This document shows positions 1 to 8,988 of a stretch of 34,352 bases of DNA, piece after piece. Origin of the DNA: Bacteroidota bacterium (GTDB taxonomy: Bacteria; Bacteroidota; Bacteroidia; Flavobacteriales_D; Sanyastnellaceae). The translations under genes were made by a program, and so were the position numbers. Positions within the stretch are counted from its first letter, which is position 1, and the number at the start of each line of letters is the position of its first letter. The stretch spans positions 1 through 34,352 of the forward strand of contig VGFR01000008.1 of NCBI GenBank assembly GCA_016868835.1. Direction: 5' to 3'. The notes beneath the pieces are model-generated. The model ran no database searches. It was not told where the DNA came from and saw nothing but the letters and a program-made list of their open reading frames with translations.

Positions 1-4
1 GGGC

Positions 5-2602
5 ATGCTCGATATTTCTACCCAACTTCTGAAAGAAAACTCAAAAGACATTTTTCACCAACTGCAAAAACTTTCTCTTTCAGATTACCAGCAAATTCGG
101 AAAAAACTATTCAATAGACAAGAAGTACTTTTTGCACCCATTGCCAATAAAATTGCCTCTGCTCTGGAAGAATTAGACCGCGTTGGAATTACTCCGAAAC
201 AAATTTATTTCGGGGGAAGCGGAAGCTATACTTTTTTAACACGCATTCTTACAGGGAATTTCGAGCCTCCCGGTCCTCGACTTCAAGAGACTATTGCTAA
301 AGACTGGGTGAAGAAAAAAGGCGAATACCCAGCATTGGATTCGCGTGCAGCCCTGCTTACCGAAGCTGCTCAATGTGGTATGGATTGGATAGAAAGTAAG
401 GAACTAAAAGAATTTCGACGCATAGAAAAAATACTTCCTCATGTCTTTACCACTGGACTTTTAAGCAAGCTATTCGACATTTCTGTTCGATTGAAAAATG
501 AGGAAAATTTTCTGTTAATCAATGACTTTCACATCATTGTTTCAGAAATTGTACAACAAAGCCCTGCACCGTTTATTTATGAACGAGCTGGAGAGAGGTA
601 CAATCATTTGCTAATAGATGAGTTTCAGGATACATCAGAAATGCAATGGAAAAACTTTCTACCGCTCATTGAAAATTCATTAGCAGAAAATCATTTCAAT
701 TTACTTGTTGGTGATGGTAAGCAGAGTATTTACAGGTGGAGAAATGGCAATGTTGAACAGTTCGTTCAGTTACCTCAATTGCATGATCAAGCTTCTGTTC
801 TTCTTCAAGAAAAAATTAAACATGCCTACGAAGATGACAATTTAAACACCAACCGCAGAAGCGGTAAAACAATCATTGATTTTAACACTTGGCTTTATGA
901 TCAAATGCAAGCGAAACTGCCCGCATTTCAGAAAGTCTATCATGGTCACCAGCAACTGCATCACCGCGATTTCAACGGATTGGTTAAAACAGAAATCGTA
1001 AATTTTGGAAAGCGTGAACCCAACAGAGCTCGCATATTACAGGGAATCTACGAGGCAATACAAGATTGTTTGAAAGATGGTTATTCATACGGAGACATTG
1101 CCATTCTTACTAGAAAAGGTAAATCTGAGAGCACCCTTATTTCTGAATATCTCATGGATGTGTCAGGTGGCGAAATTCCATTAATGACCGAAGATAGTTT
1201 TTTACTGAAAAATAGTCGATCCGTTTTACTCATCATGGCTTGTATTCGATACTTAGCCAAACCCAATGAGGCTTTTTATCAATTCAATTTAATTGAAAAT
1301 ATTTGCGCTTCATTTCCTGAGAGGTTCAATTATGAAGAGATCATATCTACCTATAGTAGGCCCGTAAAAAATCCGGAAGGAAAAAAATATCTTAAGGGAA
1401 AACTGGAATTTCTTGTTAAAGAATTTCTTCAAACCCATTACCCCAAATTTTTAAGTGATCATCACTTTTATTCGCATCCATTCGAATCCATTCAAAATTT
1501 AATTCGATTGTTTAATCTGTCCTTTGACATGTATTTGGAATGTTTCGAAAATCAAATGCTACAACTATCGCATAGAAATGGAATGGGATTTTTAGAAATT
1601 GTACAGTGGTGGACAGAAAATGAAAATAAACTTTATGTAACCAACACACAGAAGCAAGAAGCCATTCGCATTTTAACGGTTCACAAAAGCAAAGGGCTTC
1701 AATTTCCTGTTGTAATTTTTCCCAAATTCGGAACGAAAATTCCAACACAATCCATTTGGGTAGAAGCTCCTTCAGTGGTTCATCCGTTTGAATCAGGACT
1801 CATTTCATTCACTCCTGCTGTCAACAGTAAAGAGTCCGATTTAGAAGAGGAGCAAGTTGAGAACAGTAAATTATTCCTAGATGAACTCAATGGGCTATAC
1901 GTTGCCACCACACGACCAGAAGATCGGCTGTATTTGTTTGTTGAGGTAAGCTCGGGCAATAACAGTGGTGCGCACCATGCACTAATAGAATCATTATTAA
2001 AACATGGAAATAATGAGCCTGTCTTGACCTGGGGAAATTCGGATCAGAAAGAAATAAAAAAAGAAAAAACTTCAACTCAATCTACACAAACACTTATTGG
2101 TACCCGAAGTAAAATTGAACTCCCAAATCTGAGATACAAAGAGCAAACGAAGCGCACGCTAGATAACATTGAGCACCTTCGTGTTGGAAATGCCTTTCAT
2201 GCATGCATGGAAAACATTCAAACTAAAAAAGACGCTGACGGTATATGCAAACAATTTTTAATGCAAGAAAACTTATCCATTTCAGATAAAAAAATACTCG
2301 AAGATCTACTGCAGAATGCCTTGACACTTCCCGTTTTTGATGCACTATTCAATACTTCGGCTGAAATAAAAACAGAGATTGATATTCGCTATGCTACTAC
2401 GCTATCTGTAAGACCAGACCGAATCTTATTTTTCTCAGATCGGGTAGAAGTATATGATTTCAAAACAGGAAACACCAAGAAAGATGATCATCTCAATCAA
2501 GTGAAAACCTATATGAAATACCTAAGTGATATCACCACACTGCCTGTAACAGGCTATTTGGCTTACGTGCAACTGAAAGAGCTTATTGCTGTCCAGCCAT
2601 AA
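5..2602 (+). CDS. UvrD/RecB-family (AddA-like) helicase-nuclease, 5'-truncated by window edge
   Basis: Motif II LLIDEFQDTSEMQW, motif III LLVGDGKQSIYRWR, motif V ILTVHKSKGLQFPVVIFP, motif VI LYVATTRPEDRLYLF; C-terminal RecB-like nuclease RPDRI...VYDFKTG...NQVKTY. Walker A is absent, so the N-terminus probably lies outside the window. Confidence 0.88.
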   Translation: MLDISTQLLKENSKDIFHQLQKLSLSDYQQIRKKLFNRQEVLFAPIANKIASALEELDRVGITPKQIYFGGSGSYTFLTRILTGNFEPPGPRLQETIAKDWVKKKGEYPALDSRAALLTEAAQCGMDWIESKELKEFRRIEKILPHVFTTGLLSKLFDISVRLKNEENFLLINDFHIIVSEIVQQSPAPFIYERAGERYNHLLIDEFQDTSEMQWKNFLPLIENSLAENHFNLLVGDGKQSIYRWRNGNVEQFVQLPQLHDQASVLLQEKIKHAYEDDNLNTNRRSGKTIIDFNTWLYDQMQAKLPAFQKVYHGHQQLHHRDFNGLVKTEIVNFGKREPNRARILQGIYEAIQDCLKDGYSYGDIAILTRKGKSESTLISEYLMDVSGGEIPLMTEDSFLLKNSRSVLLIMACIRYLAKPNEAFYQFNLIENICASFPERFNYEEIISTYSRPVKNPEGKKYLKGKLEFLVKEFLQTHYPKFLSDHHFYSHPFESIQNLIRLFNLSFDMYLECFENQMLQLSHRNGMGFLEIVQWWTENENKLYVTNTQKQEAIRILTVHKSKGLQFPVVIFPKFGTKIPTQSIWVEAPSVVHPFESGLISFTPAVNSKESDLEEEQVENSKLFLDELNGLYVATTRPEDRLYLFVEVSSGNNSGAHHALIESLLKHGNNEPVLTWGNSDQKEIKKEKTSTQSTQTLIGTRSKIELPNLRYKEQTKRTLDNIEHLRVGNAFHACMENIQTKKDADGICKQFLMQENLSISDKKILEDLLQNALTLPVFDALFNTSAEIKTEIDIRYATTLSVRPDRILFFSDRVEVYDFKTGNTKKDDHLNQVKTYMKYLSDITTLPVTGYLAYVQLKELIAVQP

Positions 2603-3878
2603 GCGCTTCAATCTCTTCCACCTCCAATGGGAAGTTTGCGAATAAATCACGGTTTCCATTTTCAGTAATAACAATGTTATTTTCTAAGCGAATACCGAGA
2701 TTTTCTTCAAGGATGTAAATACCTGGTTCAACAGTGAATACATTTCCTACTTCAATGGGTTTATTCCAATTGCCAACGTCATGTACGTCAAGGCCCAAGA
2801 AATGCGAAGTTCCATGCATGAAATATTTTTTGTACGCAGGCCATGCTGGATTCTGATTTTTCACCTCATCAGCAGAAATTAATTTCAAATCAACTAACTC
2901 TTTGGTCATCATTTCGCCAACCGCTGAATGATATTCTGCTAACATAACTCCTGGTTTCAAAAAAGCTGTTGCTCCTTTCATAACCCGAAGAACGGCATTG
3001 TAAACATCTTTCTGACGTTGGGTGAATTTTCCACTAACGGGCAAACAACGGGTCATATCTGCATTGTATCCACCATACTCGGCACCTACATCTAAAAGAA
3101 TTACATCGCCATCTGCACACGCATGATCATTTTCAATGTAATGCAATACACATGCATTTCTCCCAGACGCAACAATTGGTGTATAGGCAAAGCCTCTTGA
3201 TCCATTACTTAGGAATTCATGAGCAAACTCGGCTTCAATTTGATACTCCATAACACCGGGTTTTAACATACCCATGACCCTGCGCAATCCTTGGTTTGTT
3301 AAATCAATGGCACGTTGAATTTGGTCTATTTCTTCCTTGTCCTTCACGGCTCTCAGAGCATGCATGATTGGAGCACTGCGTTCAACAGCGTGGTGCGGAT
3401 ATTTTGCTCTTACATGTTTCGAGAGACGCATCTCACGTGTCTCTACTTCAATACTTGCGCGAGAATGTTCATTGCTATTCAAATAAAGACATGCTGCTTC
3501 ACCAATAACCGTATGAAGTATCTTTTCGAAATCTTGTGACCAATAGATACTTGCAATACCCGTTCTTTCGGTGGCTTGTGCTTTCGATAATTTAGCACCT
3601 TCCCAAATGGCAATGTGTTCGTTGGTTTCACGAACAAATAATATTTCTCTATGTGCAGGGTTGTGCGCCTCAGGAAACAGAACAAGCATTGTTTCTTCCT
3701 GATCTACACCCGTCAAATAAAAAATATCGCTAAGTTGCTTAAATGGCAAGGTACCATCGGCACTGGAAGGGTAAATATCATTACTTGTAAAAACCGCCAA
3801 GCCTTTGCTTTTCATTTGCTTCGCGAAGTTGGCTCTGTTCTTCTGATAGAAAGAACTTGATAAGGCTGGGTATCTCAT
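2583..3878 (-). CDS. pepP: Xaa-Pro aminopeptidase (aminopeptidase P, M24B)
   Basis: N-terminal AMP_N-like region (RANFAKQMKSKGLAVF), metallopeptidase motifs LLDVGAEYGGYNADMTRCLPVSG, HGTSHFLGLDVHDVG, FTVEPGIYI, GIRLENNIVIT. Confidence 0.93.
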   Translation of the reverse strand: MRYPALSSSFYQKNRANFAKQMKSKGLAVFTSNDIYPSSADGTLPFKQLSDIFYLTGVDQEETMLVLFPEAHNPAHREILFVRETNEHIAIWEGAKLSKAQATERTGIASIYWSQDFEKILHTVIGEAACLYLNSNEHSRASIEVETREMRLSKHVRAKYPHHAVERSAPIMHALRAVKDKEEIDQIQRAIDLTNQGLRRVMGMLKPGVMEYQIEAEFAHEFLSNGSRGFAYTPIVASGRNACVLHYIENDHACADGDVILLDVGAEYGGYNADMTRCLPVSGKFTQRQKDVYNAVLRVMKGATAFLKPGVMLAEYHSAVGEMMTKELVDLKLISADEVKNQNPAWPAYKKYFMHGTSHFLGLDVHDVGNWNKPIEVGNVFTVEPGIYILEENLGIRLENNIVITENGNRDLFANFPLEVEEIEALMAGQQ

Positions 3879-3882
3879 ACGT

Positions 3883-5931
3883 TTATAATTTCACAAAACG
3901 AAACGCACTTCCCGATCCAGCCTGATTGAACGGATGAATGGTATATACGCCTGTTGATAAATCAGAAATTTCCAAAGTATTCCAAACATTCAAACTAAGT
4001 GAAGAAATGGTTTTTACCGTTCTTCCTGTAGCATCTTGAATGGCCATGTGTGTGGTTCCTTCACTTAAAGCATTCACACGAACACGGATTTCATTGTTTG
4101 CAGGATTCGGGTACACTTCGGTAGAAGCAGCAACAAGACTAGAATTCTCATCTACACCCACCAATTGCACACATGATCCATAAACATAGCTTGGTAAGCG
4201 CTCTGCATTGTTGTTTACAATATCTACAACTTCGTCAATACAAATTTCATTGCCTTCAAAATTTGATAAGTACACACGACACAATTGCGTTGGATTTGAA
4301 CTGTTTTCAATTTTATTCCCATACACATTCGACACAACAAAAACACCTTCAGAGAAAGCGTTGTAACCCACTTCGCAACTGAAAATTGTTGGATCTACCA
4401 AACTAGAAACGCCTACTACGTCTGCACCAGAGATTTCAAATTGATAACCGGTCACATCATCCACGGTGCTCATTAATTCCACATCAATATAACCATCTGC
4501 TGCACTGAAATTCGAAATGGACAAACCTGCTGCTGTATTCACGTTGACAATGTTACGAGGGAAGTCGCATGCATTTGTAATTGTTGATCCGCCATTTCCA
4601 CCATTCATGCACCATTGCGCCAAATAAATATCATACACTGAAATCTCACCGTTTGCGTTCAAATCATTACATGTTGTTGCCTGAATGGTTTCCTGAGCCA
4701 ATATGCCGAGATAGGAAACAACGTCTGATCCATTGAGGTCACTGTCAGCGTTCACGTCACCAAATACAGACTGACCATTACAAACACCGTTGCAATCCAA
4801 TTCTGCGGAACCATTGATATTTCCTGCACAATCAATATAAGTAGGGCAATCTGGTATCAATTGGAAAGTGGGTACTCCGTTGTTCCAAAAAATTTCCATG
4901 CAAATCGATACGGCGTTGTTTTGAGTATTGCTTTCATATCGACCCAACGCATCGGGCAAATAGTACGGATTTACAAGGGCAACGAATCGATACTGTCCTG
5001 CAGGAATTTCAGTAATATCTAGCCATTGGCATTGTGTTCCAGCACCATAAATATCATAGCAACCGGAAGATATTCCCATATCTGAACAATTGTATTGTCC
5101 CATTCCACATAAGTCCATGACACAGAATCCATTCTTATGCCCTACAGGAACCAAATCGCCATTATCATCCATTAATCTATAGTCACCATATCCTTCATAG
5201 TGGGTATGGCCGTGACAATTCACAACACTAAACATTTCTGGATTTGCAGATGGGTTTCCAATATAGTAGTCTGCTTCACCTATGTTGTCAATTTTTGAGC
5301 TGAATCCGATGATCCAACGATTTCCGTATCCTGTAACACAACCCTCTTGAACATCGCACTCCGCAGCCGAAATTTGGCCAACGTACAAAGAATTTACGAG
5401 AGCTAAGCTATCAAATCGCAGATCGGGCTGAGAGCAGGCTTCACTTGGAAAGTAAACACAAGAACCATCATCAGCAGTTGCCATTGGATTGAAGTTACAT
5501 GCCGTAGCATCTGTGCAACCGTAAATCTGACCAATGTATGTGATATTGAAATTGACAGAAGCGGTGCAGCTCTGATAATAGTCTCCTATGCGCACATAAT
5601 AGGTTGTTCCGGCAATTAGATTTACTTCAAGATGCGCTTGCAATCCGCAGAAATCGTCATTGTATGCATAGGTTCCTTCAGCAAATTCGGTTGGATTCGC
5701 AACGCATGAAGAATAGATCCAAATCTTCGTATCACACGAGTTCGTTCCACAAGTGGAGAATGCCGTAATTCCTGATTCTGTTGGGGTGTAGGTATACCAC
5801 GTATCTTCGAAAGTACCTGTATAATCACCTGGGCTAGCAAGTGGAATTGGATTATCACATGTAGTACCTTGTTGAGAAAAAGAGAGGCTCCAAGACAAAA
5901 CAAGTCCGAGCAGAAGGAATAATTTTTTCAT
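3883..5931 (-). CDS. Secreted T9SS-targeted protein with lysyl oxidase domain, dockerin-like and cohesin-like modules
   Basis: Signal peptide MKKLFLLLGLVLSWSLSFSQ; PPC-like N-terminal domain; GCTDATACNFNPMATADDGSCVY motif; LOX signatures CHGHTHYEGYGDYRLMDDNGDLVPVGHKNGFC and SSGCYDIYGAGTQCQWLDITEIPAGQYRFVALVNP; dockerin-like GDVNADSDLNGSDVVSYL and CNDLNANGEISVYDI; C-terminal VYPNPANNEIRV...GVYTI...FRFVKL typical of type A T9SS sorting domains. Confidence 0.85.
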   Translation of the reverse strand: MKKLFLLLGLVLSWSLSFSQQGTTCDNPIPLASPGDYTGTFEDTWYTYTPTESGITAFSTCGTNSCDTKIWIYSSCVANPTEFAEGTYAYNDDFCGLQAHLEVNLIAGTTYYVRIGDYYQSCTASVNFNITYIGQIYGCTDATACNFNPMATADDGSCVYFPSEACSQPDLRFDSLALVNSLYVGQISAAECDVQEGCVTGYGNRWIIGFSSKIDNIGEADYYIGNPSANPEMFSVVNCHGHTHYEGYGDYRLMDDNGDLVPVGHKNGFCVMDLCGMGQYNCSDMGISSGCYDIYGAGTQCQWLDITEIPAGQYRFVALVNPYYLPDALGRYESNTQNNAVSICMEIFWNNGVPTFQLIPDCPTYIDCAGNINGSAELDCNGVCNGQSVFGDVNADSDLNGSDVVSYLGILAQETIQATTCNDLNANGEISVYDIYLAQWCMNGGNGGSTITNACDFPRNIVNVNTAAGLSISNFSAADGYIDVELMSTVDDVTGYQFEISGADVVGVSSLVDPTIFSCEVGYNAFSEGVFVVSNVYGNKIENSSNPTQLCRVYLSNFEGNEICIDEVVDIVNNNAERLPSYVYGSCVQLVGVDENSSLVAASTEVYPNPANNEIRVRVNALSEGTTHMAIQDATGRTVKTISSLSLNVWNTLEISDLSTGVYTIHPFNQAGSGSAFRFVKL
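4885..5430 (-). other. Lysyl oxidase-like catalytic domain (residues about 168-349 of the 3883..5931 protein)
   Basis: Ordered HxHxH (residues 240/242/244), GHK Lys266, CYDIY Tyr295 and the CQWLDIT...NPYYL...NN block, collinear with animal LOX catalytic domains. Confidence 0.82.
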
Positions 5932-5990
5932 GATTTTGATTAAGTATGCCGAATTTAAGAAAAAACTGAGGGTGAACAGAATAGAATCGA

Positions 5991-6704
5991 TTATTTAGGT
6001 AGATTCGTTTCAGCTTTTTTTTTCTTTCTATTCAATTCCCATTTATATCCAGACAGAACAACAAAATCCATATCCCCATTTCCAAGATCTTTTTGAATAA
6101 GATATCCTACTGAAAAATTCGACGTCTTATTGATTTTGAATTTTAAATTGATTTGACTACGCCAATCACTATAGACGTAAGTTATCGGCTCGAAGAATAA
6201 CTCATGTGAAAGTTGCACATTCACATTTTTTAAACCAGAAAATTCGAACGTAAACTTCTCTCTCCATGTTGATTTTAAATCTATATCTGTACCGTAAGTA
6301 GTGGTAGTTTGGTAGCGTGTAGTGGAAGATAATTTAAAATTGTTTGCTGGAAGTATCAATTGAAGACCATATGACCATCTCTGTCTAAAATTATACTCTC
6401 CACTACTTCTTTTACCACCCAATCGGTGTTCTATGGAAGTTGCAATGTATTTATTCCATTTTTTAGATGTCCCAAAGTCAGAAAAAAATCCGTTGACACG
6501 AGTCATGTTCTCATCCAGTCGCAACTCGGGCGCAGCATAGACATTCCAATTCTTTAATGCTTTGTTGTTCGATAAAAAAACTTCTTCCAACTCAAAAGAA
6601 AAAGATGAACCAACCCACAATCCAGCATCTTTCTGCTGGGCAAACGTGTTGCTTACAGATGATAGAATTAGAATGAATAACCAAGCAAATCTATTGCGTA
6701 TCAT
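5991..6704 (-). CDS. DUF2490-like outer-membrane/secreted protein
   Basis: Signal peptide; pattern DAGLWVGSSFSFEL..., AAPELRLDEN..., RHxW-like RQRWSYGLQLILP, alternating beta-strand segments; resembles the Bacteroidota DUF2490 family. Confidence 0.65.
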   Translation of the reverse strand: MIRNRFAWLFILILSSVSNTFAQQKDAGLWVGSSFSFELEEVFLSNNKALKNWNVYAAPELRLDENMTRVNGFFSDFGTSKKWNKYIATSIEHRLGGKRSSGEYNFRQRWSYGLQLILPANNFKLSSTTRYQTTTTYGTDIDLKSTWREKFTFEFSGLKNVNVQLSHELFFEPITYVYSDWRSQINLKFKINKTSNFSVGYLIQKDLGNGDMDFVVLSGYKWELNRKKKKAETNLPK

Positions 6705-7107
6705 AAATGGTTAAATCCGAAAGTTCAATTTGATCTTGATTGTCTATTAACTCAACCTCTTTCAGAATGACCATTCGCGAAGGGTCGATCACAGGTGGGT
6801 TTACTCCGGTGGTGTCTTTGCTATACGTGTATATGGTATACTTGCCTCTGCGTAGATTTCTAAATTCAAATTCACCATTGTAATTCGTTACCACCTTATC
6901 ATCTGGAGATATGTGACCTCCATAAACAATATATACATCTTGATCTGCCGCTGGAACCGTATAGATAGCCGTGTTTGGATTTGTTAGCACGACCCTTACT
7001 TCTTTATTTACTTTACCTGAGATGATGCCTGAACCACCTAAACCAGGATCTTTTACACACGACATCAAAGTGATTGATGCCAAAAGAATTAAAAAAATAT
7101 ATCTCAT
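6691..7107 (-). CDS. Small lipoprotein with carboxypeptidase-regulatory/Ig-like fold
   Basis: Lipobox LMSC in MRYIFLILLASITLMSC; NYNGEFEFRNLRRGKYTIYTYSKD resembles CarboxypepD_reg-like domains. Overlaps the next gene by 14 nt. Confidence 0.65.
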   Translation of the reverse strand: MRYIFLILLASITLMSCVKDPGLGGSGIISGKVNKEVRVVLTNPNTAIYTVPAADQDVYIVYGGHISPDDKVVTNYNGEFEFRNLRRGKYTIYTYSKDTTGVNPPVIDPSRMVILKEVELIDNQDQIELSDLTIYDTQ

Positions 7108-7817
7108 TATTTTAAATTATGATAAACGGCCTGTACATCATCATCTTCTTCCATCTTCTCAACCAACTCTAGAATTTCATCTACTTGCTCCTCCGTTACT
7201 TCAGCATAGCTATTTGGAATTCGTTCAAGACCCGCTTTATTCACAGGAATATTGCGATCTTCCAACTCTTTTTGCATGGAACCGAAATCAGCGAAAGCGG
7301 TATAAACCACAATTTCGTTTTCATCTATTTCAGATGATTCTAATCCCGCGTCTATGAGTTCCAATTCCAATTCTTCCCAATTGGAAAGGTGTTCAGCCGG
7401 CAAGCAAAATACGCCTTTACGTTCAAATATGAATGAAAGTGATCCACTTGTTCCTAAGGCACCACCTCCTCGGTTGAAATACATGCGAATATTTGCGACG
7501 GTTCGAGTAGGGTTATCTGTTGCTGTTTCTATCAATACCGCAACTCCATGTGGTCCATAACCTTCATAAACGACTTCGTCATAATTGCTAGCATCTTTTG
7601 AAGATGCTCTTTTGATAGCAGCTTCAACACGATCCTTTGGCATGTTTGCGCCTTTGGCGTTTACTATGCACTGTCTCAATCTTGGATTGTAAGAGGGATC
7701 TGGTCCCCCGGCTTTAACAGCCATTGCAATTTCTTTCCCAATTCGTGTAAATGCCTTCGCCATTTTATCATAGCGGGCGAACATTTTATGTTTTCGTTTT
7801 TCGAATATGCGTCCCAT
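7107..7817 (-). CDS. yebC: YebC/PmpR (TACO1) family protein
   Basis: FARYDKMAKAFTRIGKEIAMAVKAGGPDPSYNPRLRQCIVNAKGANMPKDRVEAAIKRA, YEGYGPHGVAVLIETATDNPTRTVANIRMYFNRGGG. TAATG overlap with the downstream lipoprotein gene. Confidence 0.95.
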   Translation of the reverse strand: MGRIFEKRKHKMFARYDKMAKAFTRIGKEIAMAVKAGGPDPSYNPRLRQCIVNAKGANMPKDRVEAAIKRASSKDASNYDEVVYEGYGPHGVAVLIETATDNPTRTVANIRMYFNRGGGALGTSGSLSFIFERKGVFCLPAEHLSNWEELELELIDAGLESSEIDENEIVVYTAFADFGSMQKELEDRNIPVNKAGLERIPNSYAEVTEEQVDEILELVEKMEEDDDVQAVYHNLK

Positions 7818-7859
7818 ACAGACTAAAATAAAACAGGTTCGTGAAAGGTGAAAAATGAA

Positions 7860-8921
7860 TTAAGCCATTCCCATGGTTCTCAAATAACGGACGTGAGAAA
7901 CAACTGCCTTGGCAACATTTGAAAATTCATTGTATTGAACGCCAAACTCTTTGCACGTTTCTCTAACAATTTTATTGATTTGAGGGTAATGAACGTGACT
8001 GATTCTCGGGAACAAATGGTGCTCAACCTGAAAATTCAGGCCTCCAGCGAGGATATTCACTATTTTACTTTTGGTTGCAAAATTTGAGGTGGTTAAAATT
8101 TGATGCACAGCCCATTCTGAGTGCAATTCATTTCCATCGAACTCTGGCAAATGAAATTGTGTGTTTTCAACCACGTGAGCCAATTGAAACACAACGGCAA
8201 TTAACCAACCGCATACAAACAACATGATTAAGTAGCCTACAAGAGCTTTCACCACTCCAATGAAAATGAGGGGAAGTACTAAAAAGACGAAGAGGTACCC
8301 CACTTTACTCACCCAAAAAATAATGTGCTCTTTCAATGGCATCTTCCGAATGGGTGTAACTCCTACTCGTTTATTGAAATATTTTCCAAAATCTTTGATG
8401 TAGACCCACAAGAAATAAGTCATGCCATAGATGATTGTCCAATAAATGAACTGATATCTATGAAACCAATATCTTTTTTGCTGTGCATTCACTCTTAGAA
8501 ACGGCTGTACGTCTATGTCATCATCTACCCCCTCAACGTTTGTATATACGTGATGAATTTGGTTGTGTTTAATTTTCCATAAGAAAACGTTCCCACCAAT
8601 GAGGTTTAAGGAGTATCCTGTAAGTTCGTTCACCCATCTTTTAGAAGAGAAACTTCCGTGAGCACTATCGTGCATTAAATTGAAGCCTATTGCCGCGAAA
8701 ACAACACCTAAAGTTCCCCAAAGCAGAAAATGTATGAATAGATTTTCAATGGCAAAAAGTAAGATGTAATTTACAATGAGTATGGCAATGAGCACTATGG
8801 CCTTGGAATAGATTTTCCAATTACCTGTTTTCTGCACCCCTTCCTGTTGGAAGTACTGATCTACTTTTTCGCTCAACGCATTAAAAAACGGGTGAGCATG
8901 ATTTCCTAGTGATATTGACAA
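7860..8921 (-). CDS. Membrane fatty acid desaturase (front-end/linoleoyl-CoA desaturase-like), TTG start
   Basis: Histidine boxes HDSAHGSF, HNQIHH, QVEHHLFPRISHVHY; multiple TM segments. Start codon TTG at 8921..8919; no in-frame ATG between the upstream stop and the histidine-box region. Confidence 0.9.
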   Translation of the reverse strand: MSISLGNHAHPFFNALSEKVDQYFQQEGVQKTGNWKIYSKAIVLIAILIVNYILLFAIENLFIHFLLWGTLGVVFAAIGFNLMHDSAHGSFSSKRWVNELTGYSLNLIGGNVFLWKIKHNQIHHVYTNVEGVDDDIDVQPFLRVNAQQKRYWFHRYQFIYWTIIYGMTYFLWVYIKDFGKYFNKRVGVTPIRKMPLKEHIIFWVSKVGYLFVFLVLPLIFIGVVKALVGYLIMLFVCGWLIAVVFQLAHVVENTQFHLPEFDGNELHSEWAVHQILTTSNFATKSKIVNILAGGLNFQVEHHLFPRISHVHYPQINKIVRETCKEFGVQYNEFSNVAKAVVSHVRYLRTMGMA

Positions 8922-8936
8922 AATATTATACTTTGG

Positions 8937-8969
8937 TTGCTAAGGTAAGGGAAGAAGAGAATAACTTTG
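8937..8969 (+). promoter_or_regulatory. Putative Bacteroidota-type promoter of purH (TTG-N22-TAACTTTG)
   Basis: TTG at 8937-8939 and TAACTTTG at 8962-8969, matching the described Bacteroidota consensus TTG...TAnnTTTG; 19 nt upstream of the GTG start. Confidence 0.5.
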
Positions 8970-8988
8970 TCACTTAATTTTTTCCACT

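Noticed and set aside
3315-3860. Small ORFs inside pepP on both strands (3315..3539, 3479..3685, 3651..3860)
   Set aside because: They lie wholly inside a well-supported aminopeptidase gene in other frames; composition looks like shadow ORFs.
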